This document shows, in pieces, positions 27,026 through 36,987 of a stretch of 64,000 bases of DNA. The stretch's first letter is position 1; the number at the start of each line of letters is the position of its first letter. The position numbers and the translations under genes are program-made. The notes under the pieces are model-generated. The model was not told the origin of the DNA. It was given only the letters and a program-made list of their open reading frames with translations, and ran no database searches. The DNA is from Pseudomonas sp. MWU16-30317 (GTDB lineage Bacteria > Pseudomonadota > Gammaproteobacteria > Pseudomonadales > Pseudomonadaceae), in contig NZ_JAIWJA010000003.1 in NCBI RefSeq assembly GCF_020515695.1, forward strand, positions 372,001 through 436,000, given 5' to 3'.

Positions 27026-29266
27026 ATGAACAACGAGACACTCACCGAGACCGCCATGAAAGACGCCCAGCCGATCACCACGGCCGAGGTCCATGAGGTT
27101 CCTGTCGAGCACTTAGAGGCTGCAGCGCCCCCTATGGACGTTCCTGTTCCGATTCCTGCGCCGCCGCCGCCCCCGGTCATCGCTATCCCCAGCCTTGACG
27201 ACAGCAGCCTGTACATCCATCGCGAGCTGTCCCAGCTGCAGTTCAATATTCGGGTTCTCGAGCAGGCACTGGACGAATCCTATCCACTGCTGGAGCGCCT
27301 GAAGTTTCTGCTGATCTTCTCCAGCAACCTCGACGAGTTCTTCGAGATCCGCGTGGCGGGGCTCAAGAAGCAGATCACCTTCGCCCGTGAACAGGCCGGT
27401 GCCGATGGCCTGCAACCGCATCAGGCGCTGGCGCGCATCAGCGAGCTGGTGCATGGGCATGTCGATCGCCAGTACGCGATCCTCAACGACATCCTGCTGC
27501 CTGAGCTCGAAAAGCATCAGGTGCGTTTCATTCGTCGTCGCCACTGGACGGCCAAGCTCAAGGCCTGGGTGCGCCGCTATTTCCGCGACGAGATCGCGCC
27601 GATCATCACGCCTATCGGCCTTGACCCGACGCACCCGTTCCCGTTGCTGGTAAACAAGAGCCTGAACTTCATCGTCGAGCTCGAAGGTGTCGACGCCTTC
27701 GGCCGCGATTCCGGGCTGGCGATCATTCCGGCACCGCGGCTGTTGCCACGGGTGATCAAGGTGCCGGAAGAGGTCGGCGGCCCGGGCGACAACTTCGTCT
27801 TCCTGTCTTCGATGATCCATGCCCACGCCGACGATCTGTTCCAGGGCATGAAGGTCAAGGGCTGCTATCAGTTCCGCCTGACCCGTAACGCCGACCTGGC
27901 GGTCGATACCGAGGACGTCGAAGACCTGGCCCGCGCTCTGCGTGGCGAGCTGTTCTCGCGCCGCTATGGCGATGCCGTGCGCCTCGAAGTGGCGGACACC
28001 TGCCCCAAGCAGCTCTCGGACTACCTGCTCAAGCAGTTCAGCCTGGCCGAAAGCGAGCTGTATCAGGTCAACGGCCCGGTCAACCTGACGCGGCTGTTCA
28101 GCATCACCGGCCTCGACAGCCATCCGGAGCTGCAATACAAACCCTTCACCCCGGCGATTCCGAAGCTGCTGCAAAACAGCGAGAACATCTTCAGCGTGAT
28201 CAGCAAGCAGGACATCCTGCTGCTGCACCCATTCGAATCCTTCACGCCGGTGGTCGACCTGCTGCGCCAGGCCGCCAAGGACCCGCACGTGCTGGCTGTG
28301 CGCCAGACGCTGTACCGCAGCGGTGCCAACTCCGAGATCGTCGACGCCCTGGTCGATGCTGCGCGCAACGGCAAGGAAGTGACTGCGGTGATCGAGCTGC
28401 GGGCGCGCTTCGATGAAGAATCCAACCTGCAGATGGCCAGCCGCCTGCAGGCTGCCGGCGCGGTGGTGATCTACGGCGTGGTGGGCTACAAGACCCACGC
28501 CAAGATGATGCTCATCTTGCGCCGCGAGGGCAGCGAGATCGTTCGCTACGCGCATATGGGCACCGGCAACTATCACGCCGGCAACGCGCGGTTGTACACC
28601 GACTACAGTCTGCTGACTTCGGATGACGCGCTGTGCGAGGACGTCGGCAAGCTGTTCAGCCAGTTGATCGGCATGGGCAAGACCCTGCGCATGAAAAAAC
28701 TCCTGCACGCGCCCTTCACCTTGAAGAAAGGCATGCTCGACATGATCGCCCGGGAGACGCAGTTCGCTCTGGATGGCAAGCCGGCGCACATCATCGCCAA
28801 GTTCAACTCGCTGACCGATCCGAAGATCATCCGCGCGCTGTACAAGGCCAGTCAGTCAGGGGTGAAGATCGATCTGGTCGTGCGCGGCATGTGCTGTCTG
28901 CGTCCGGGGATCGCCGGTGTGTCGCACAACATCCATGTGCGCTCGATCATCGGTCGCTTCCTGGAGCACACGCGGGTGTTCTACTTTCTCAATGGTGGCG
29001 AAGAGCAGATGTTCCTGTCCAGCGCCGACTGGATGGAGCGCAACCTCGATAAACGTGTCGAGACGTGCTTCCCGGTGGAAGGCCGCAAGTTGATCGTGCG
29101 GGTCAAGAAGGAGCTCGAAGCCTACCTGACCGACAACACCCATTCGTGGCTCCTGCAGGCCGACGGCAGCTATCTGCGCAGCACGCCGACCGGCAACCAG
29201 AATGCCCGTAGCGCCCAGGACACCTTGCTTGAGCGCTTGAGCAATCCGATCCTGCCGGTCCGCTGA
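27026..29266 (+). CDS. ppk: Polyphosphate kinase 1
   Basis: A 746-residue PPK1, which makes polyphosphate from ATP at the membrane. The N-terminal about 45 residues are proline-rich and variable ([13 protein letters not shown]). They are followed by the N domain ([20 protein letters not shown], about 61-80), the head domain and two PLD-like C domains. The autophosphorylated histidine is H491 in [25 protein letters not shown] follows. The start is uncertain: ATG 27026 has a poor ribosome-binding site and ATG 27056 (MKDAQPIT) is possible. Likely PhoB-activated (see 26690). Confidence 0.95.
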   Translation: MNNETLTETAMKDAQPITTAEVHEVPVEHLEAAAPPMDVPVPIPAPPPPPVIAIPSLDDSSLYIHRELSQLQFNIRVLEQALDESYPLLERLKFLLIFSSNLDEFFEIRVAGLKKQITFAREQAGADGLQPHQALARISELVHGHVDRQYAILNDILLPELEKHQVRFIRRRHWTAKLKAWVRRYFRDEIAPIITPIGLDPTHPFPLLVNKSLNFIVELEGVDAFGRDSGLAIIPAPRLLPRVIKVPEEVGGPGDNFVFLSSMIHAHADDLFQGMKVKGCYQFRLTRNADLAVDTEDVEDLARALRGELFSRRYGDAVRLEVADTCPKQLSDYLLKQFSLAESELYQVNGPVNLTRLFSITGLDSHPELQYKPFTPAIPKLLQNSENIFSVISKQDILLLHPFESFTPVVDLLRQAAKDPHVLAVRQTLYRSGANSEIVDALVDAARNGKEVTAVIELRARFDEESNLQMASRLQAAGAVVIYGVVGYKTHAKMMLILRREGSEIVRYAHMGTGNYHAGNARLYTDYSLLTSDDALCEDVGKLFSQLIGMGKTLRMKKLLHAPFTLKKGMLDMIARETQFALDGKPAHIIAKFNSLTDPKIIRALYKASQSGVKIDLVVRGMCCLRPGIAGVSHNIHVRSIIGRFLEHTRVFYFLNGGEEQMFLSSADWMERNLDKRVETCFPVEGRKLIVRVKKELEAYLTDNTHSWLLQADGSYLRSTPTGNQNARSAQDTLLERLSNPILPVR

Positions 29267-29272
29267 GTCAAC

Positions 29273-29361
29273 TGTGGGAGCAAGGCTTGCCCGCGAAGGC
29301 GTCCCCAGCAGCACCCAAGGTTGAGGGTGCTGCCAAGGGCCAAGCTTTGCTCCCGCAGGGG
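29273..29361. repeat. REP pair with nested palindrome between ppk and ppx
   Basis: Outer arms are GTGGGAGCAAGGCTTGCCCG (to 29299) and CAAGCTTTGCTCCCGCAGGG (to 29361). Between them lies another perfect 9-bp stem, GCAGCACCC-8 bases-GGGTGCTGC (29308-29333). It fills the gap between the convergent stop codons of ppk and ppx and could end both transcripts. Confidence 0.85.
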
Positions 29362-29370
29362 CCTGGCGCT

Positions 29371-30873
29371 TCAGTGGACGCTGAGGATGATGCCGACTCT
29401 GGCCAGCCACTGGGCTTCCTGCTCGAAGTCGGCCTGGGTCAGCTGGTTGTTTTCCAGCCAGCCGTCCGGGAACACCACATCCAGATGATTGCCCGCAGCC
29501 TGCAACATGACCTGGGGCATTTCCTGAGTGCCACGAATGTGGTGGAACAGGATAGCGAAGCGCAGCAGCACGCACAGACGGATCAGTTTGTCGCCGTTCT
29601 CGCCAAAGTCCGCGAACTTGTCCTTGGGGATGTTGCGCCGGTGCCCGCGTACCAGCAGGGCGAGCATTTGCTGGTCCTCACGAGAGAAGCCTGACAGGTC
29701 CGAGTGCTCGATCAGGTAGGCGCCGTGCTTGTGGTAGTGATAGTGGGCGATGTCCAGGCCGATTTCGTGGACCTTGGCGGCCCAGCTCAGCAAATCCCGC
29801 CACATCTCGTCGTCCAGGTCCCACGCCGCTGCGACTTGCTCCAGCGCGTGCAGGGCCTTGCGTTCGACGCGTTCGGCCTGATCGAGGTCGACATGGTAGC
29901 GGTCCATCAGCGAACTGAGGGTGCGCTCACGCACGTCTTCGTGATGATGACGGCCCAGCAGGTCGTAGAGCACGCCCTCGCGCAAGGCGCCTTCACAGTG
30001 GTCCATGCGCTGCAGGCTCAAGGCATCGAAAATCGCTTCGAGGATCGCCAGGCCGGCCGGGAAGATCGACCGGCGATCGGGCTTGATCCCGTCGAAGTCG
30101 ATTTTCTCGATGTCTCCCAGTTTGAACAGCTTGCGTTTAAGCCACGCCAGCCCCTCGGCATTGACCTCGCCAGAGCCCTGGCCGTTAGCCTTGAGCGCCA
30201 GACCGATGGCGCGAACAGTGCCAGAGGAGCCGATGGCTTCGTCCCAGCCGATGCGATGCAGCGCGTTTTCGATGCCCATGATCTCGAGGCGCGCAGCGGT
30301 GTAAGCCTGGGCGTAACGGGCCGGGGTGATCTTGCCGTCCTTGAAGTAGCGCTGGGTGTAACTCACGCACCCCATCTGCAGGCTCTCGCGCAGCAGCGGC
30401 TCGAAACGCTGGCCAATGATGAATTCGGTACTGCCGCCCCCGATGTCGGCCACCAGGCGCTTGCCCGGAGTATCGGCGAGGGTGTGGGAAACGCCCAGAT
30501 AGATCAGGCGCGCTTCTTCGCGCCCGGAGATGACTTCGACTGGGTGGCCCAGAATGCCTTCGGCGCGGCGGATGAATTCGCCACGGTTGCGCGCTTCACG
30601 CAGGGCGTTGGTGCCGACGATACGCACGGCGCCCAAGGGCAGCCCGTTGATCAGCTGGGCGAACCGCTTGAGGCAATCAAGGCCGCGTTGCATCGATTCT
30701 TCGCTGAGCTTGCGCTCGTCGTCGATGCCCGCAGCCAATTGCACCTTTTCGCCGAGGCGCTCGAGGATGCGGATTTCGCCGGAATCCGCCTTGGCCACCA
30801 CCATGTGAAAGCTGTTGGAGCCCAGGTCGATAGCGGCGATCAAGGACAGGTGCTTGGCTTTACTGTGCGGCAT
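29371..30873 (-). CDS. ppx: Exopolyphosphatase
   Basis: A 500-residue Ppx/GppA enzyme that removes phosphate from the ends of polyphosphate. The ASKHA-fold N-terminal half has [15 protein letters not shown] (about 13-27) and [15 protein letters not shown] (about 144-158) as phosphate-binding loops; the C-terminal HD-like half has [20 protein letters not shown]. Start [10 protein letters not shown] by family comparison; upstream frame extension runs into the ABC transporter gene and is rejected. It is convergent with ppk, and follows the ABC transporter block on the same strand by 79 bases. Confidence 0.95.
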   Translation of the reverse strand: MPHSKAKHLSLIAAIDLGSNSFHMVVAKADSGEIRILERLGEKVQLAAGIDDERKLSEESMQRGLDCLKRFAQLINGLPLGAVRIVGTNALREARNRGEFIRRAEGILGHPVEVISGREEARLIYLGVSHTLADTPGKRLVADIGGGSTEFIIGQRFEPLLRESLQMGCVSYTQRYFKDGKITPARYAQAYTAARLEIMGIENALHRIGWDEAIGSSGTVRAIGLALKANGQGSGEVNAEGLAWLKRKLFKLGDIEKIDFDGIKPDRRSIFPAGLAILEAIFDALSLQRMDHCEGALREGVLYDLLGRHHHEDVRERTLSSLMDRYHVDLDQAERVERKALHALEQVAAAWDLDDEMWRDLLSWAAKVHEIGLDIAHYHYHKHGAYLIEHSDLSGFSREDQQMLALLVRGHRRNIPKDKFADFGENGDKLIRLCVLLRFAILFHHIRGTQEMPQVMLQAAGNHLDVVFPDGWLENNQLTQADFEQEAQWLARVGIILSVH

Positions 30874-30952
30874 GGTCGGAAGGTCTCGGTCGATAACCCC
30901 GTCATCGTGCCACGATCCTACCGTGGCGCCAACGACTGTCCGTACCAAGCCC

Positions 30953-31678
30953 TTATTGCTGGCCGATAAACGCTGCGAGTTCCGGGGTTTGGGGGTTGGC
31001 GAAAAGAATTTTCGGGTCGCCGACTTCGTGGACCTTGCCCTGGTGCATGAACACCAGCTTGTCGCCCACTTCACGTGCGAAGCGCATTTCGTGGGTGACC
31101 ATGATGAGGGTCATGCCTTCGGTGGCGAGCTTGCGCACCACGGCGAGCACTTCATTGACCAGCTCCGGGTCGAGCGCCGAAGTGATTTCGTCGCACAGCA
31201 ACACCTTGGGTGACATCGCCAAGGCACGGGCGATGGCGACACGTTGCTGCTGGCCGCCGGACAGGCGATCAGGGAAGGCGTCGAATTTTTCCTCCAGACC
31301 CACGCGCTGGAGCATCTCCTTGGCTAGCTCGCGAGCCTTGGCCTTGGGCACCTTCTGCACTACCTGCGGGGCGAGCATGACGTTTTCGCCCACACTCAGG
31401 TGCGGGAACAGATTGAACTGCTGGAAGATCATCCCGACCTTCTGGCGCAAGGTGCGTAAATCGGCGCGGGCGGCGTCGAGGTATTCGCCATCGACTTCGA
31501 TGACCCCGTCGTTGATCGACTCCAGGCCGTTGAGGGTGCGCAGCAAGGTGCTCTTGCCCGAGCCGCTGCGGCCGATGATCGCCACCACCTGGCCCTCTTC
31601 GACGCTCAGGTCGATGCCCTTGAGCACGTGGTGGTCGCCGTAGTATTTGTGCAGGGCGGAAATTCTAAGCAGAGGCAT
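30953..31678 (-). CDS. Polar amino-acid ABC transporter, ATP-binding protein
   Basis: A 241-residue ATPase of the HisP/GlnQ class. Walker [10 protein letters not shown] (36-44), Q-loop MIFQQFNLF, signature [15 protein letters not shown] (about 134-148), Walker [13 protein letters not shown] and the switch histidine in MVTHEM are all present. Start [19 protein letters not shown] overlaps the end of the second permease by 14 bases. It is the last of four genes (binding protein, two permeases, ATPase) that form one operon. The exact amino acid carried is not predictable. Confidence 0.93.
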   Translation of the reverse strand: MPLLRISALHKYYGDHHVLKGIDLSVEEGQVVAIIGRSGSGKSTLLRTLNGLESINDGVIEVDGEYLDAARADLRTLRQKVGMIFQQFNLFPHLSVGENVMLAPQVVQKVPKAKARELAKEMLQRVGLEEKFDAFPDRLSGGQQQRVAIARALAMSPKVLLCDEITSALDPELVNEVLAVVRKLATEGMTLIMVTHEMRFAREVGDKLVFMHQGKVHEVGDPKILFANPQTPELAAFIGQQ

Positions 31679-32312
31679 GCAGTCTCCTTTCCAGATAGCG
31701 CGCGCTGAGGGACAGGGGGTAGCAGATAATGAAATAGCCAACGGCAACCAGCCCGTAGACCAGGAAGGGTTCGAACGTGGCGTTGGCGAGCATGCCGCCC
31801 GTCTTGGTCAGTTCGGTGAAGCCGATGATCGAGGTCACCGCAGTGCCTTTGACCACTTGCACCGAGAAACCCACGGTAGGCGCCACCGCGATGCGCAGGG
31901 CCTGGGGCAGCACCACGTAGCGCAGTTGTTCATAGCGGGTCATGGCCAGGCTCGCCGAGGCTTCCCATTGGCCGTTGTTGACCGACTCGACACAGCCGCG
32001 CCAGATCTCCGCCAGATAGGCGCTGGTGAACAGCGTCAGGGCCAGCGCGGCGGACGCCCAGGGCGATATGTCGATCCCCATCAGGCCGACGCCGAAGAAC
32101 ACCAGGAACAGCTGCATCAGCAGCGGAGTGCCCTGGAACAGATCGATGTAGGTGCGTGCCAGGTTGCGCCCCAGGCGGCTCTTGGAAATGCGTACCACCA
32201 TCACCAGCAAACCGATGACGCTGCCGCCGATAAAAGCCACCAGCGACAGCGCGAAAGTCCATTGCAGGCCGGTGAGCAGGTTGCGCACGATGTCCCACAG
32301 GGTGAAATCCAT
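31665..32312 (-). CDS. Polar amino-acid ABC transporter permease (second)
   Basis: A 215-residue inner-membrane permease of the HisM/HisQ type. Five hydrophobic helices, and the EAA loop is recognisable (WEASASLAMTRYEQLRYVVLP, about 128-148). The motif YIDLFQGTPLLMQLFLVFFG (about 55-74) is typical of the family. Its ATG shares one base with the stop of the first permease (TGATG), so the two are translationally coupled and likely form a heterodimer. Confidence 0.92.
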   Translation of the reverse strand: MDFTLWDIVRNLLTGLQWTFALSLVAFIGGSVIGLLVMVVRISKSRLGRNLARTYIDLFQGTPLLMQLFLVFFGVGLMGIDISPWASAALALTLFTSAYLAEIWRGCVESVNNGQWEASASLAMTRYEQLRYVVLPQALRIAVAPTVGFSVQVVKGTAVTSIIGFTELTKTGGMLANATFEPFLVYGLVAVGYFIICYPLSLSARYLERRLHASA

Positions 32313-32977
32313 CAGCTGCTCCTCGCGATGAAGCGCCGACCCACCCAGTTCAGCAGGATGCGGATCAGCAAGGCCATGACCAGATAGATGACGGTGGTCA
32401 GCAGATACGTCTCGAAGGCGCGGAAGTTGCGCGACTGGATGAAGTTGGCGGCGAAGCTGAGCTCCTGGGTGGCGATCTGCGAGCAGACGGCCGAGCCGAG
32501 CATGACGATGATGATCTGGCTGGTGAGGGCAGGCCAGACCTTGCCCAGCGCCGGCAGCAGGACCACATGGCGAAAGGCTTCGGCGCGGCTCATGGCCAGC
32601 GCTGCGGCGGCTTCCAGTTGGCCACGCGGGACGGCCTGGATGCCGGCGCGGATGATCTCGGTGCTGTAGGCGCCCAGGTTGATCACCATGGCCAGCACGG
32701 CGGCCTGCCATTCGGTGATGCGGATGCCCAGCGACGGCAGGCCGAAGAAGATGAAAAACAGCTGCACCAGGAACGGCGTATTGCGGATCAGCTCGACGTA
32801 AACGCCGAAAATCCCCGAGAACGGCTTGATCTTCCACGCCCGCACCACGCCGCCGAGGATCCCCAGGCCAACCCCGAACAGCGTCCCGATTGCGGTCAGT
32901 TCAAGGGTGAACAGCGCGCCACGCAGGAGCTGATCGCTGTGCTGCAAGACCGGGGTGAAGTCGAATTTGTACGCCAT
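32312..32977 (-). CDS. Polar amino-acid ABC transporter permease (first)
   Basis: A 221-residue permease of the same family as its neighbour: ELIRNTPFLVQLFFIFFGLP (about 62-81) and the EAA loop LEAAAALAMSRAEAFRHVVL (about 121-140). Membrane helices at about 20-45, 55-80, 88-108, 145-165 and 190-212. It starts 27 bases after the binding-protein gene. The two permeases differ clearly in sequence, so they are an old pair, not a recent duplication. Confidence 0.92.
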   Translation of the reverse strand: MAYKFDFTPVLQHSDQLLRGALFTLELTAIGTLFGVGLGILGGVVRAWKIKPFSGIFGVYVELIRNTPFLVQLFFIFFGLPSLGIRITEWQAAVLAMVINLGAYSTEIIRAGIQAVPRGQLEAAAALAMSRAEAFRHVVLLPALGKVWPALTSQIIIVMLGSAVCSQIATQELSFAANFIQSRNFRAFETYLLTTVIYLVMALLIRILLNWVGRRFIARSS

Positions 32978-33004
32978 GGATGGCCCTCGTCAGGTCGCGG
33001 TCGA

Positions 33005-33811
33005 TCAGAGATCTGCAGGAAATGGCTGTTTGAGCCAAGTCTGGGAAATCTTGTCGAGGCTGCCGTCGGCCTTGGCGGCATTGAGGATTTCGTTGACGCG
33101 AGCGAGCAGCTCCGGCTCGTTCTTGTTGAGGCCGACGAATGTTGGCGAATCCTTGAGTTTGATTTTCAAAGCAGGAATGCGCTTGGGATTGCGCTCGGTG
33201 ATCGCCACCATCACCACGTTGCCACTGGCGATCAGATCGGTCTGGCCGGCCAGGTAGGCGGCGATGGTGGAATTGTTGTCTTCGAAGCGCTTGATGATCG
33301 GGCCGTCTGCACCTTCAGGTGCGGCCTTGCTCAGCTCGATATCTTCGACGGCGCCGCGGGTGACGCTGATGGTCTTGCCCTTGAGGTCGGCGAGGGTCTT
33401 GATCGGCTCGTCGGGCGGCCCGAATACCGCGAGGTAAAACGGCGCATAAGGGCGGGAGAAGTCGATGACCTGCTCGCGCTCGGCGTTCTTGCCCAGGCTG
33501 GAAATCACCAGATCGACCTTGCCGGTGGTCAGATACGGAATGCGGTTGGTGCTGTTGACCGGGGTCAGTTCGAGCTTGACGCCCAGCTTGTCGGCGAGCA
33601 GTTGTGCGGTGTCGATGTCCAGGCCGCGAGGTTTCATGTCCGGTCCGACCGAACCGAATGGCGGGAAATCCTGGGGCACGGCGACCTTGAGGGTACCGCG
33701 CTGGGTGATGTCCTGCAGGCCGTCGGCGTGGGCGGGCGCCTGGGCCAGCATCAGGCTGGCGAACAAGGCGCCGAGGAGGGTGGTGCAGCGCTTGTACAGG
33801 CGACTTTCCAT
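33005..33811 (-). CDS. Polar amino-acid ABC transporter, periplasmic binding protein
   Basis: A 268-residue binding protein of family 3. The signal peptide ends near ALFASLMLAQAPAHA (cut about residue 29), and the mature start is DGLQDITQRGTLKVAV. The family signature is GLDIDTAQLLADKLGVKLEL. R in the VTRGAVEDIEL segment and D in GKVDLVISSL are positions that bind the ligand's carboxyl and amino groups in relatives. First gene of the transporter operon; its promoter region faces that of the FadR-type gene and holds the palindrome at 33935-33951. Confidence 0.92.
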   Translation of the reverse strand: MESRLYKRCTTLLGALFASLMLAQAPAHADGLQDITQRGTLKVAVPQDFPPFGSVGPDMKPRGLDIDTAQLLADKLGVKLELTPVNSTNRIPYLTTGKVDLVISSLGKNAEREQVIDFSRPYAPFYLAVFGPPDEPIKTLADLKGKTISVTRGAVEDIELSKAAPEGADGPIIKRFEDNNSTIAAYLAGQTDLIASGNVVMVAITERNPKRIPALKIKLKDSPTFVGLNKNEPELLARVNEILNAAKADGSLDKISQTWLKQPFPADL

Positions 33812-33934
33812 GGGCGGAGCTCCGGGTGGCGAATTCAATGGCATCGATAAAACGATCTGGTCTGGCGGTTTGCACAGCTCATGCCAGATCGCTCGCCGGC
33901 AGCGTCGGGTCGTGGTTCAAACGGTGCTTGGTCT

Positions 33935-33951
33935 TACTGGTCTGACCAGTT
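33935..33951. promoter_or_regulatory. FadR-type operator (perfect palindrome)
   Basis: ACTGGTC-T-GACCAGT (33936-33950) is a perfect 15-base inverted repeat, close to the FadR consensus TGGTCNGACCA. It is in the 279-base divergent gap (33812-34090) between the ABC binding protein and the GntR-family gene. A second, weaker copy (CTGGTCTGGCG) is at 33857-33867, closer to the transporter. Confidence 0.7.
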
Positions 33952-34090
33952 GAGCTTTGTTGGTGAGCTTTATCGCACCGTTTTCGGGCAGTGAATCCGG
34001 GCGCTGAACCCTATCAGGGCATCGCTTGCAGTGTGGCGGTAATAGTTTTAAAAGGGTTTTTTCGCGCTCGCCCACCCCTGCAGAAATGTG

Positions 34091-34789
34091 ATGAATTCGA
34101 TCAGTCGCGCCGTCCCGGAAGTCGCCCTGCTGGGCATTCGCAGCCTTATTGCCGAGCATGGCTATGGGCCGGGCGACGTGTTGCCCTCGCAACGCGATCT
34201 TGCACTGCAATTGGGCGTCAGCCGCGCGTCCCTGCGTGAGGCACTGTCATCGTTGAGCGCCCTGGGCGTGATCAGCGTGCAGCCCGGCAAGGGCGTGTTC
34301 GTTCGCGCGCCGCTCGAAACTGCGCCAACGGGCGAGGGGCTGAACTGGCCTTTTGCGGCTCAGGCGGCGCCAGCGGAGATATTCCAGCTGCGTTATGCGC
34401 TGGAAGGATTTGCCGCGGGCTTGGCGGCGGTGCTGCTCACTGCCGATGAACTCGATGCCCTGGAAGACAACGTGCGTTCGATGCGTGAACAGTTGCGCAA
34501 TGGCGATTTCGATGCCGCCGCGCAGCTGGATTTCGATTTTCACCGGCGCATTCTGGTCGCCAGCGGCAATCACGCCATGGCAGGAATCCTCACAGCCAGC
34601 GCCGATATCTTCCTGGAAAGCCAGAAACTGCCCTTCATCCGTACCGAGCGCGCCATGGAAACCTGGCATGAACACCGCAAGATTCTTCGCGCCCTGGCCC
34701 GCCATTCCTCGGCTTCGGCGCAGAAAACCATGCATGAACATGTACGCAGCGCTGCCCTGCGAACGGGCATCGCGTTCGTCACCCCCTAG
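34091..34789 (+). CDS. FadR/GntR-family regulator
   Basis: A 232-residue regulator. The N-terminal winged helix (about 10-70) has VLPSQRDLALQLGVSRASLREALSSL and LGVISVQPGKGVFV. The C-terminal FCD domain (about 90-220) has the metal-binding positions D in LDFDFHRRIL (about 146), H in the same motif and the later H residues (TWHEHRKIL, MHEHV). FCD regulators usually sense an organic or amino acid. Start: GTG 34088 and ATG 34091 are adjacent; ATG preferred. No good ribosome-binding site is visible. Divergent from the ABC transporter it probably controls. Confidence 0.9.
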   Translation: MNSISRAVPEVALLGIRSLIAEHGYGPGDVLPSQRDLALQLGVSRASLREALSSLSALGVISVQPGKGVFVRAPLETAPTGEGLNWPFAAQAAPAEIFQLRYALEGFAAGLAAVLLTADELDALEDNVRSMREQLRNGDFDAAAQLDFDFHRRILVASGNHAMAGILTASADIFLESQKLPFIRTERAMETWHEHRKILRALARHSSASAQKTMHEHVRSAALRTGIAFVTP

Positions 34790-34906
34790 GGGCGATTGCT
34801 TCACTAATGCAACCCCATAGCAATAAGCAATCGACTGTGGCTTCCTGTAATAGAATGGTCCAGCTATGATAGGCCACGTTTTTAGCTTACGAACTGGAGA
34901 TTTTCC

Positions 34907-35236
34907 ATGAGCAGCGACCTGATCAAGCATGTATCCGATGCCAGCTTCGAGGCTGATGTAATCAACGCCCAAGGCCCTGTATTGGTTGATTACTGGGCAG
35001 AATGGTGCGGCCCTTGCAAAATGATTGCACCCGTACTGGACGAAATCGCCGGCACGTATCAAGGCAAATTGACCGTTGCCAAGCTGAACATCGACGAAAA
35101 CCCCGAAACCCCCATCAAGCATTCTGTGCGCGGTATCCCGACACTGATGCTGTTCAAGGATGGAGAAGTGGCTGCTACCAAGGTTGGCGCGCTGTCCAAG
35201 TCGCAACTGGCTGCATTCCTCGACGCCAACATCTGA
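34907..35236 (+). CDS. trxA: Thioredoxin 1
   Basis: A 109-residue thioredoxin, the general cytosolic disulphide reductase. The active site is W-C34-G-P-C37-K; the buried D near 27 (VDYWAEW) and the cis-proline in GIPTLMLF (about 76) are present. Length normal. A TATGAT hexamer (34865-34870) is a candidate -10. It lies immediately before rho, as in most gammaproteobacteria, but with its own terminator. Confidence 0.98.
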   Translation: MSSDLIKHVSDASFEADVINAQGPVLVDYWAEWCGPCKMIAPVLDEIAGTYQGKLTVAKLNIDENPETPIKHSVRGIPTLMLFKDGEVAATKVGALSKSQLAAFLDANI

Positions 35237-35256
35237 TCCGATGCTAGCGTTGTGAA

Positions 35257-35282
35257 GGCCCCGCTTGATGCGGGGTTTTTTG
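35257..35282 (+). terminator. Rho-independent terminator after trxA
   Basis: CCCCGC-TTGAT-GCGGGG followed by six T. Confidence 0.93.
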
Positions 35283-35475
35283 TGGGCGCCGACTAGACGT
35301 CCCCAAACTCAAGTGGTACATTCGGCCTCGCATTGGTTTCTCCTCTGCCCCCTGCAAGCCGTCGCCGACGCATTCCTACTCGAACAGTACGCGATCCTGT
35401 CGCCTTCTCTGCGGCGCGGCCTCATTAAGCCCAAAGCTTAATTTCTCCCTCCAAACATGATTACGTCATTCCCTT

Positions 35476-36735
35476 ATGAACCTGACTGAACTCAAGCAAA
35501 AGCCGATTACCGATCTGCTCGAAATGGCCGAACAGATGGGCATAGAAAATATGGCCCGTTCGCGCAAGCAGGATGTGATTTTCTCCCTGTTGAAAAAACA
35601 TGCCAAAAGCGGCGAGGAAATCTCCGGTGATGGCGTGCTGGAGATTCTCCAGGACGGCTTCGGCTTCCTCCGTTCGGCTGACGCTTCTTACCTCGCTGGC
35701 CCCGATGATATCTATGTCTCGCCCAGCCAGATTCGTCGCTTCAACCTGCGCACCGGTGACACCATCGTTGGCAAGATCCGCCCTCCGAAGGAAGGCGAGC
35801 GTTACTTCGCCCTGTTGAAAGTCGACACGATCAACTTTGACCGTCCAGAAAACGCGAAGAACAAGATCCTGTTCGAGAACCTTACGCCGCTGTTCCCGAC
35901 CATCCGCATGAAGATGGAAGCCGGCAACGGTTCCACCGAAGACCTCACCGGTCGCGTGATCGACCTGTGCGCTCCGATCGGCAAGGGCCAGCGTGGCCTG
36001 ATCGTCGCTCCGCCAAAAGCGGGCAAGACCATCATGCTGCAGAACATCGCCGCCAACATCACGCGTAACAATCCGGAAGTCCATCTGATCGTGCTGTTGA
36101 TCGACGAGCGTCCAGAGGAAGTGACCGAGATGCAGCGCACCGTGCGCGGCGAAGTGGTTGCCTCGACCTTCGACGAACCACCGACCCGTCACGTGCAAGT
36201 GGCCGAGATGGTCATCGAAAAGGCCAAGCGCCTGGTCGAGCACAAGAAGGACGTGGTCATCCTGCTGGACTCCATCACGCGTCTGGCTCGCGCCTACAAC
36301 ACCGTGATCCCGAGTTCTGGCAAGGTGCTGACGGGTGGTGTCGACGCCCATGCGCTCGAGAAGCCAAAGCGCTTCTTTGGTGCCGCGCGTAACATCGAGG
36401 AAGGCGGTTCGCTGACCATCATCGCTACCGCGCTGGTCGAAACCGGTTCGAAGATGGACGAAGTGATCTACGAAGAGTTCAAGGGTACCGGCAACATGGA
36501 GCTGCCCCTGGACCGCAAGATCGCCGAGAAGCGCGTCTTCCCGGCCATCAACATCAACCGCTCCGGCACCCGCCGCGAAGAGTTGCTGACCGCCGACGAC
36601 GAGCTGCAGCGCATGTGGATCCTGCGCAAGCTGCTGCACCCGATGGACGAAGTCGCCGCCATCGAGTTCCTGATCGACAAGCTCAAGCAGACCAAGACCA
36701 ACGACGAGTTCTTCTTGTCGATGAAGCGCAAGTAA
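35476..36735 (+). CDS. rho: Transcription termination factor Rho
   Basis: A 419-residue hexameric RNA helicase that ends transcripts. N-terminal helix bundle [20 protein letters not shown]; cold-shock-like RNA-binding domain (about 50-125, [15 protein letters not shown]); ATPase domain with Walker A around 179-186 (APPKAGKT), Q-loop (about 280, [14 protein letters not shown]) and R-loop. Full normal length. The 193-base leader between the trxA terminator and the ATG is pyrimidine-rich and could be a Rho-dependent autoregulation site as in other bacteria; that is inference. Confidence 0.98.
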   Translation: MNLTELKQKPITDLLEMAEQMGIENMARSRKQDVIFSLLKKHAKSGEEISGDGVLEILQDGFGFLRSADASYLAGPDDIYVSPSQIRRFNLRTGDTIVGKIRPPKEGERYFALLKVDTINFDRPENAKNKILFENLTPLFPTIRMKMEAGNGSTEDLTGRVIDLCAPIGKGQRGLIVAPPKAGKTIMLQNIAANITRNNPEVHLIVLLIDERPEEVTEMQRTVRGEVVASTFDEPPTRHVQVAEMVIEKAKRLVEHKKDVVILLDSITRLARAYNTVIPSSGKVLTGGVDAHALEKPKRFFGAARNIEEGGSLTIIATALVETGSKMDEVIYEEFKGTGNMELPLDRKIAEKRVFPAININRSGTRREELLTADDELQRMWILRKLLHPMDEVAAIEFLIDKLKQTKTNDEFFLSMKRK

Positions 36736-36755
36736 CACGTTTGCCGCTTCATGAG

Positions 36756-36785
36756 AAAACGCCCCGAAAGGGGCGTTTTTTTTTG
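36756..36785 (+). terminator. Rho-independent terminator after rho
   Basis: A perfect 10-bp stem AAAACGCCCC-GAAA-GGGGCGTTTT with a further T run; the A/T symmetry suggests it can work in both directions. Confidence 0.95.
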
Positions 36786-36987
36786 CGTTCGTACGGGATT
36801 GTATCTGGAACCATATTCTCGCTCATGTAAACTTCCGCGCTCGATTCAGGCCTCGCGCGGTGCTGTATGGCGCACACGCCAGTATTCAACGGGTGTGCGG
36901 TTGATGCGGAGTTAAGACAGTTGTGTCCCGACCTCTATCGCCGACGAGCCTTTGTAATGGTTTGTATCCGATAGGATAAGGAGCGTC

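Noticed and set aside
27113..28789. Long open frame (558 codons) on the minus strand
   Set aside because: It lies wholly opposite ppk, a certain gene, and its translation is low-complexity His/Gln/Val-rich text typical of the antisense of GC-rich genes.
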